Part shown: one piece after another, positions 59,544-64,000 of the stretch | How positions within the stretch are numbered: position 1 is the first letter of the stretch | Layout of the letters: every line of letters starts with the position of its first letter | Origin: Arthrobacter sp. OV608 | GTDB lineage: Bacteria > Actinomycetota > Actinomycetes > Actinomycetales > Micrococcaceae | DNA length: 64,000 bases | Direction: 5' to 3' | NCBI GenBank assembly: GCA_900110595.1 | Contig: FOEZ01000009.1 | Coordinates: 107,180-171,179 of the forward strand | Position numbers and translations under genes: made by a program | The notes under the pieces: generated by a model | Databases searched by the model: none | Seen by the model: the letters and a program-made list of their open reading frames with translations, nothing else | What the model was told of the DNA's origin: nothing

Positions 59544-61832
59544 TTAGTGGTCCGGCACCAGCATGGGCGGTGTGAGCACATCCAGCTCAGGAATATCGCC
59601 TGACCATGCTTCGACTTCCACGAGCGCGTGCTGGGCAGTAGTGGCCTGGGAAAGACTTGAGGACGGCCTGTCGGATGTCAGCACATTGGGATTGCCGTGG
59701 CGGCAGAACGATGGATCATCGGGTGCGGGATCGTACCAGGCCCCTGCTGAAAGCTGGACAACCCCCGGACGTATGGCAGCGGATATGACCAGGCCGGCCA
59801 GACACCTTCCACGGTTGTTTCGAACCAGGACAACCTGTCCGTCCGAAAGTCCCCGGGCAGCGGCATCTTCAGGATTCATTCGAAGGGGTTCGCGTCCCTG
59901 TATTTTGGACTTTTGACTGGTGGCCCCTATGTCCAGTTGGCTGTGTAGCTTGGTCTTGGGTTGATTCGCTATTAGGTGCAGCGGGTAATCGCCAGCTGAT
60001 CCAAGCCATTCGTCGGGCTCAATCCAAACGGGATGACCGGGACAATCAGGGTAGGCGAAACTTTCGATCGTCGAGGAAAAAATCTCAATCTTGCCGCTAG
60101 GGGTGGCCAGTGGATTCTCAATTGGATCGTGCCGGAATTCAGAAAAGAGAACCTGATCCGGCTTTATCACCGGGATCTCGATTTTCTCGCTCGCCCAAAA
60201 TGTGTCGAAATCCACGACGACAGTTCCCTTGTCAGCGAGCCTCTTTTGCCACCCGTCGTATAGATGGCGAAGCCAGCCCATAGTGTCCCGGTTTTCGGTG
60301 AAAGCTTCACCCCGTCCCATCTTTTCCGCCACAGAGGCGAAGATATCGAAATCATCCCGTGCTTCTCCAGCGGGTGCCGTTAGAGCGTGCATGGGAAAGA
60401 ACGTAGGGTCGTTACGACCGGCCCCATAATCGTTCCGCTCAAAGGTCATGGTTGCAGGGAGAACTATATCGGCGTGCCGCGCGGTACTCGTCCAGAACTG
60501 CTCATTGACGATGACAGTTGCCGGTTTTGACCATGCTCTACGAAATTTTGCAAGGTCTTGGTGGTGATGGAAGGGGTTGCCCCCGGCCCAATAGATAAGC
60601 TCGATTTTGGGCAGAGTTAAACGATTGCCATTGAAGTCGATCTGGCTACCCGGTTCGAGCAGCATGTCCGAGATCCGCGCTACGGGGATATAGGACGGTT
60701 CTTGGTTTCGCCCCTGGGGAAAGGAGGGCGCGCTCGACACTCGCAAGGGCAATCCGACGTCTGCTGAGGAGCCATATCCATGCTGGAAACCACCACCAGG
60801 CAGCCCGATCTGGCCCAGCATGGCTGCCAGCGTCACACCGAGCCAAACAGGTTGCTCGCCATGTTGCTGCCGTTGCATTGACCAACTGATGTTGATCATC
60901 GTCCGTGAGGCTGCCATCTCCCGCGCGAGCCGGACGATTCGCTCAGCAGGTATCGATGTCAGCTTTTCTGCCCATTCGGGGTTCTTGGGCGCTCCGTCAA
61001 CTTCACCGCGTACGTATGACAAGAATTTATCCGCCCCAACGCAATAGCGGTCAAGGAATTGCGAGTCAGTGAGGTTTTCAGCATCCAAAACGAAGGCCAG
61101 AGCCAGCATCAAAGCGGCATCACTGCCCGGAACGGGGGCGATCCATTCGGCCTGGGCCTCCCCATAAGTATCATCTGCGATTGGTGATACATCGATGAAG
61201 CGGCAGCCGCGCGCAACCGCGTCCCTGATTGCGTTGCGGGCGACATGGCGGCCAATTCCACCTGGGCCTATTCCACTGTTTTTTTCTGACAACCCGCCAA
61301 ATGCAACGAACAGTTGCGTATTCTGGCTGACCACGTCCCAGGATGTTGCCCTCGCCATAATTTCAACCGGGGGAGCGATGACGTGAGGAAGCAGGACGCC
61401 GGAGGCCCCGTAACTGTAGTCCGTCACACCGGCAACATATCCGCCGAGGGAGTTCAGGAATCTGTGGATTTGGCTTTGGGTGTGATGGAAACGGCCGGCG
61501 CTGGCCCATCCATATGAGCAGCCGTATACAGCCATGGGGCCGTAGTCCGCGTAGACCCGACTGAGTTCGGCACTTACCAGCTCTATGGCCCGTTCCCAAG
61601 ACACCTCCACGAAGGGCTCAGAACCACGGCCTGATCCACTCCCCGGTCCGTGCTCCAGCCATCCTGAACGAACGGCCGGGCGCAGCACGCGAGTTGGATG
61701 ATGTTGCGCTGAGGCGACATTATCGAGAATGTCTCTGGGGTCCGGATCTCCAGACCATGGTTTGACGGACTGTAGAGACGTTCCGTCGCTCTCAGCTTCG
61801 AAGGCTCCCCAGTGTGTCAAATGCGTGCCCAT
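59544..61832 (-). CDS. Molybdopterin oxidoreductase (BisC/TorA-like, DMSO reductase family)
   Basis: 762 aa with AAGGGG before ATG 61832. No iron-sulphur motif and no Tat signal at the N-terminus, so it is a cytosolic enzyme of the biotin-sulfoxide reductase/TMAO reductase type. The molybdenum ligand loop is YGCSYGWASAGRFHHTQSQIHRFLNSLGGY, in which Ser before Tyr-Gly-Trp should bind Mo. Further blocks: WDVVSQNTQLFVAFGG, GPGGIGRHV, SWSMQRQQHGEQPVWLGVTLAAMLGQIGLPGGGFQHGYGS and EQFWTSTARHADIVLPATMTFERNDYG. It would reduce an S- or N-oxide. An alpha/beta hydrolase follows in the operon; an APC permease is divergent upstream. Confidence 0.9.
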   Translation of the reverse strand: MGTHLTHWGAFEAESDGTSLQSVKPWSGDPDPRDILDNVASAQHHPTRVLRPAVRSGWLEHGPGSGSGRGSEPFVEVSWERAIELVSAELSRVYADYGPMAVYGCSYGWASAGRFHHTQSQIHRFLNSLGGYVAGVTDYSYGASGVLLPHVIAPPVEIMARATSWDVVSQNTQLFVAFGGLSEKNSGIGPGGIGRHVARNAIRDAVARGCRFIDVSPIADDTYGEAQAEWIAPVPGSDAALMLALAFVLDAENLTDSQFLDRYCVGADKFLSYVRGEVDGAPKNPEWAEKLTSIPAERIVRLAREMAASRTMINISWSMQRQQHGEQPVWLGVTLAAMLGQIGLPGGGFQHGYGSSADVGLPLRVSSAPSFPQGRNQEPSYIPVARISDMLLEPGSQIDFNGNRLTLPKIELIYWAGGNPFHHHQDLAKFRRAWSKPATVIVNEQFWTSTARHADIVLPATMTFERNDYGAGRNDPTFFPMHALTAPAGEARDDFDIFASVAEKMGRGEAFTENRDTMGWLRHLYDGWQKRLADKGTVVVDFDTFWASEKIEIPVIKPDQVLFSEFRHDPIENPLATPSGKIEIFSSTIESFAYPDCPGHPVWIEPDEWLGSAGDYPLHLIANQPKTKLHSQLDIGATSQKSKIQGREPLRMNPEDAAARGLSDGQVVLVRNNRGRCLAGLVISAAIRPGVVQLSAGAWYDPAPDDPSFCRHGNPNVLTSDRPSSSLSQATTAQHALVEVEAWSGDIPELDVLTPPMLVPDH

Positions 61833-62316
61833 GCTTTGGGTCCCCTTGCGTCGTGTCCCGTACGTCGATCTGGATCCCGTTTACATCGTCAGACGTACCA
61901 GGCCACTTTGTAAACAGGCTAGGGCCAGAAACGGAGTGGTGAACATTGGAGTAGAGCCGAGAGCCGGTTCGTGTGCTCGGGGAAACTCCAACCCAACGCA
62001 CAGGCATGGCTGGAACAGCAACGAAACCATCGACCAACCTTGGTGATTTGGCCAGTTCCGGAGGCGTAATCGTTGGGGCCAATATCGTGTCATACCGCTG
62101 AACTTTGTGTCCACACGACGCCTGGAGCGGCGGTTCCGAAATCACGTACCGACGCTGCGCGGCAGACGACGCAAATCGCCTCTTGCGTGGAGAAATCACC
62201 TATTCGGTTCGTGCGGCAACAACGCGAAACGCTTTGTCACACCAAGCTTGAATAACGCACGTGGCTTACCTCGATCATTGGTGATGCAAGAAGCGTGAAC
62301 CAAGAAGGGACATTGA
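61833..62316. other. Intergenic region between divergent genes, about 480 bp
   Basis: No credible gene. It separates the molybdopterin oxidoreductase from the divergent APC permease and should hold promoters for both. A short Arg-rich frame here has no family likeness. Confidence 0.5.
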
Positions 62317-63771
62317 ATGGATTTGACGATTCCGGCGGCCGCTGAGCGGTCCACCCAATCGCCGCACCTCACTGGCAACATGGGCTTCTTCCAGCTGATC
62401 TTTAGCGTAATGGCCTACAACGCACCGATGGTAGTCGTCATCGGAATTATCCCGATCATGGTCATGGAGGGGGCCGGTATCGGAACTCCCATCTCATTTG
62501 TCGTGGCCGGCATTATCCTCGCTCTGTTCTCAGTCGGATTTACAAGAATGGCAAGGGTACTGCCCAACCCCGGCGGCTTCTATGCCCTTATCACTGCAGG
62601 TCTTGGCCGCCATGTAGGCCTGGGCTCCGGTTATATCGCGTTGCTCGCTTACTTCTGCGTCTATGCCGGCACTTTCTCGTTCGCCGGTATCGTAGCGGGA
62701 GATCTCATTACAAACACTCTGCACGGTCCGGAGCTTCCCTGGTATGCCTGGGCGGCCTGTTTTTGGCTTGCTTCCGCGGTCCTCAGTTACTTCAAGGTCG
62801 AGTTGTCAGCAAAGGTTCTCACGATCTTTCTCTTCTCCGAACTGACTGTCATCGTTATCTACTGCGTCTTGGTATTCCTCAATGGAGGCGCCAATGGTGC
62901 TGGAGTTTCTTTGGAGCCTCTTAGCCCGGCGCATTGGTTTGACGGAAACTTCAGTCTGGGAGTTCTCCTGGCGATCGGTATGTATGGTGGATTTGAGGTT
63001 ACGGTGCTTTTCCGGGAGGAAGTACGTAATCCAGTCCGCGTCATCCCCCGGGCCACCTTCGCAGTCATTGCGATCGCGATGGCAACTTACGCTTTGTCGT
63101 CGGTGGTATTCATAGGTTCTTTGGGCATCGATAAAGTAGTCGGGCTGGCACAGGAAGACCCGACCGGGGCAATGAATGCCAGTATTGACTCCTCCGGCGG
63201 AGACGTGCTCGCCACCCTGGCAGCGGTGATGGTCGTTACAAGTACTTTTGCGGTGATCCTGGCTGCACACAACATCACTGCTCGATATGTTTTCAACCTC
63301 AGCGCCGATAGGATCCTGCCTGAGAGCATGGCCTCGGTCCATAAGCGCCACGGATCGCCGCACATCGCTTCCATCACGACCAGCGCGGCTGCTCTCGTTC
63401 TCAATGGTGCCGCGGTTGTTTTCGGACTGGATCCTCTCGTCTTCTACACGGCGGTACTTGGCATGACCAGCTTCATCGCCCTGGTCATCATCTTTGTCTG
63501 CAACATTTCCGTGGGAACCTATATGCGTCGTAACGGCGGTCGGCTCGCCTCGGCCTGGGCTACCGTCGCTTGTCCGATTCTGGCTGCAGTAGGTCTGGGC
63601 AGCGTCCTGGTGATGGCGGCAATAAACTTCCCCATGCTGGTTGGAGGTTCCGACGCGCTCGCTGCCGGACTCATGGCTTTTATCGTCGGTGTGTTCCTCT
63701 TGGGCGTTGTGACGGCGGGCGTCCATCGCCGTAAGAACGCTGATATTTACAGCCGAATCGGCCGACAGTAA
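62317..63771 (+). CDS. APC-superfamily permease
   Basis: 484 aa with about twelve helices. APC motifs: GNMGFFQLIFSVMAYNAPMVVVIGIIPIMV (helix 1), GFYALITAGLGRHVGLGSGYIALLAY, LAIGMYGGFEVTVLFREEVRNPVRVIPRATFAVIAIAMATYAL (the FEVTxxFREEVRNPxR loop after helix 6) and RYVFNLSADRILPESMASVHKRHGSPHIASI. It would import an amino acid or amine. It is divergent from the molybdopterin oxidoreductase, so it may bring in a precursor of that pathway. Substrate not determined. Confidence 0.88.
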   Translation: MDLTIPAAAERSTQSPHLTGNMGFFQLIFSVMAYNAPMVVVIGIIPIMVMEGAGIGTPISFVVAGIILALFSVGFTRMARVLPNPGGFYALITAGLGRHVGLGSGYIALLAYFCVYAGTFSFAGIVAGDLITNTLHGPELPWYAWAACFWLASAVLSYFKVELSAKVLTIFLFSELTVIVIYCVLVFLNGGANGAGVSLEPLSPAHWFDGNFSLGVLLAIGMYGGFEVTVLFREEVRNPVRVIPRATFAVIAIAMATYALSSVVFIGSLGIDKVVGLAQEDPTGAMNASIDSSGGDVLATLAAVMVVTSTFAVILAAHNITARYVFNLSADRILPESMASVHKRHGSPHIASITTSAAALVLNGAAVVFGLDPLVFYTAVLGMTSFIALVIIFVCNISVGTYMRRNGGRLASAWATVACPILAAVGLGSVLVMAAINFPMLVGGSDALAAGLMAFIVGVFLLGVVTAGVHRRKNADIYSRIGRQ

Positions 63772-63793
63772 TCGTCATGTTCCCCAAGTAATC

Positions 63794-63834
63794 ACGACGG
63801 CGACGCGCACCACGAGAGGGAGCGTCGCCGTCGT
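63794..63834 (+). terminator. Strong terminator after the APC permease
   Basis: Perfect 13-bp arms (ACGACGGCGACGC at 63794-63806 and its complement at 63822-63834) around a 15-base loop, followed by CGTTTA. It starts 22 bp after the permease stop. Confidence 0.7.
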
Positions 63835-64000
63835 CGTTTACCCACCGCTGTTAGCTGCCAGATGGGGCGACTGGCTGGCTCCGCCGATAATCCTCAGCCG
63901 CACTTAGTGGCTCTTCGCGGTTGATGGGGAATGAGTTCGTGTCGTTGAAGACAAAGGGGCCCGTGGCCCTGCTGGGATGAGGGTGCCTAGCATTCAACCT

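Noticed and set aside
62806-63726. 306-aa open frame antisense to the APC permease
   Set aside because: It lies wholly inside a gene with clear transporter motifs, is rich in His/Asp/Gln without any family pattern, and arises from GC-rich third positions of the real gene.
1-64000. CRISPR array, tRNA or rRNA genes
   Set aside because: No regularly spaced repeats and no cloverleaf or rRNA-like segments were noticed on reading; a tRNA search could still find one that I missed.

Overview
The window looks like DNA from a high-GC actinobacterium, probably of the Arthrobacter/Paenarthrobacter group. This is inferred from GTG and TTG starts, strong GC preference at third codon positions, an actinobacterial type of conjugation cluster, DUF6994 proteins and a GntR-linked prpDBC operon. 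No rRNA, tRNA or CRISPR array was seen. No plasmid replication or partition gene was seen either, so an integrative conjugative element in a chromosome or a large plasmid are both possible.

Left part (0-30 kb), mobile element. It opens with the C-terminal part of a tyrosine integrase and an excisionase-like HTH protein. A secreted HNH nuclease, a tandem pair of DUF6994 genes and three small DNA-binding regulators follow. A sigma-factor-like gene precedes a type IV secretion cluster: membrane-anchored protein, C40 hydrolase, VirB2-like, TrbL/VirB6-like, SCO6880-like, VirB4, VirD4. DUF4913, ArdC-like and SSB genes come next. On the opposite strand lie a MobF relaxase and a coupled zinc-finger/coiled-coil protein, with a repeat-rich gap upstream that is a candidate oriT. 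Two cargo units stand out. One is a TIGR04141/DUF6119 gene inserted backwards inside the secretion cluster. The other is a four-gene operon of SRPBCC, MpaB-type oxygenase, ParH-like zincin and MAB_1171c-like membrane protein beside the relaxase genes.

Middle (30-38 kb), decayed ground. Two broken copies of one GH3 glycosidase gene, a degenerate piece of a glycogen-debranching-type gene and an IS481 transposase scrap surround an IclR regulator and an MHS-family transporter.

Right part (36.6-64 kb), metabolic genes. These are panD-panB; prpD-prpB-prpC (methylcitrate cycle) with a GntR regulator; an aldo/keto reductase and a second MHS transporter; a TetR plus paired SMR efflux operon; a TetR-oxidoreductase operon divergent from an MmcQ-MmcQ-rarA-carboxylesterase operon; a nitronate monooxygenase/enoyl-CoA hydratase operon; an intact debranching-type enzyme; a molybdopterin oxidoreductase with an alpha/beta hydrolase; and an APC permease. 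Several regulator genes have clear palindromes beside their starts.
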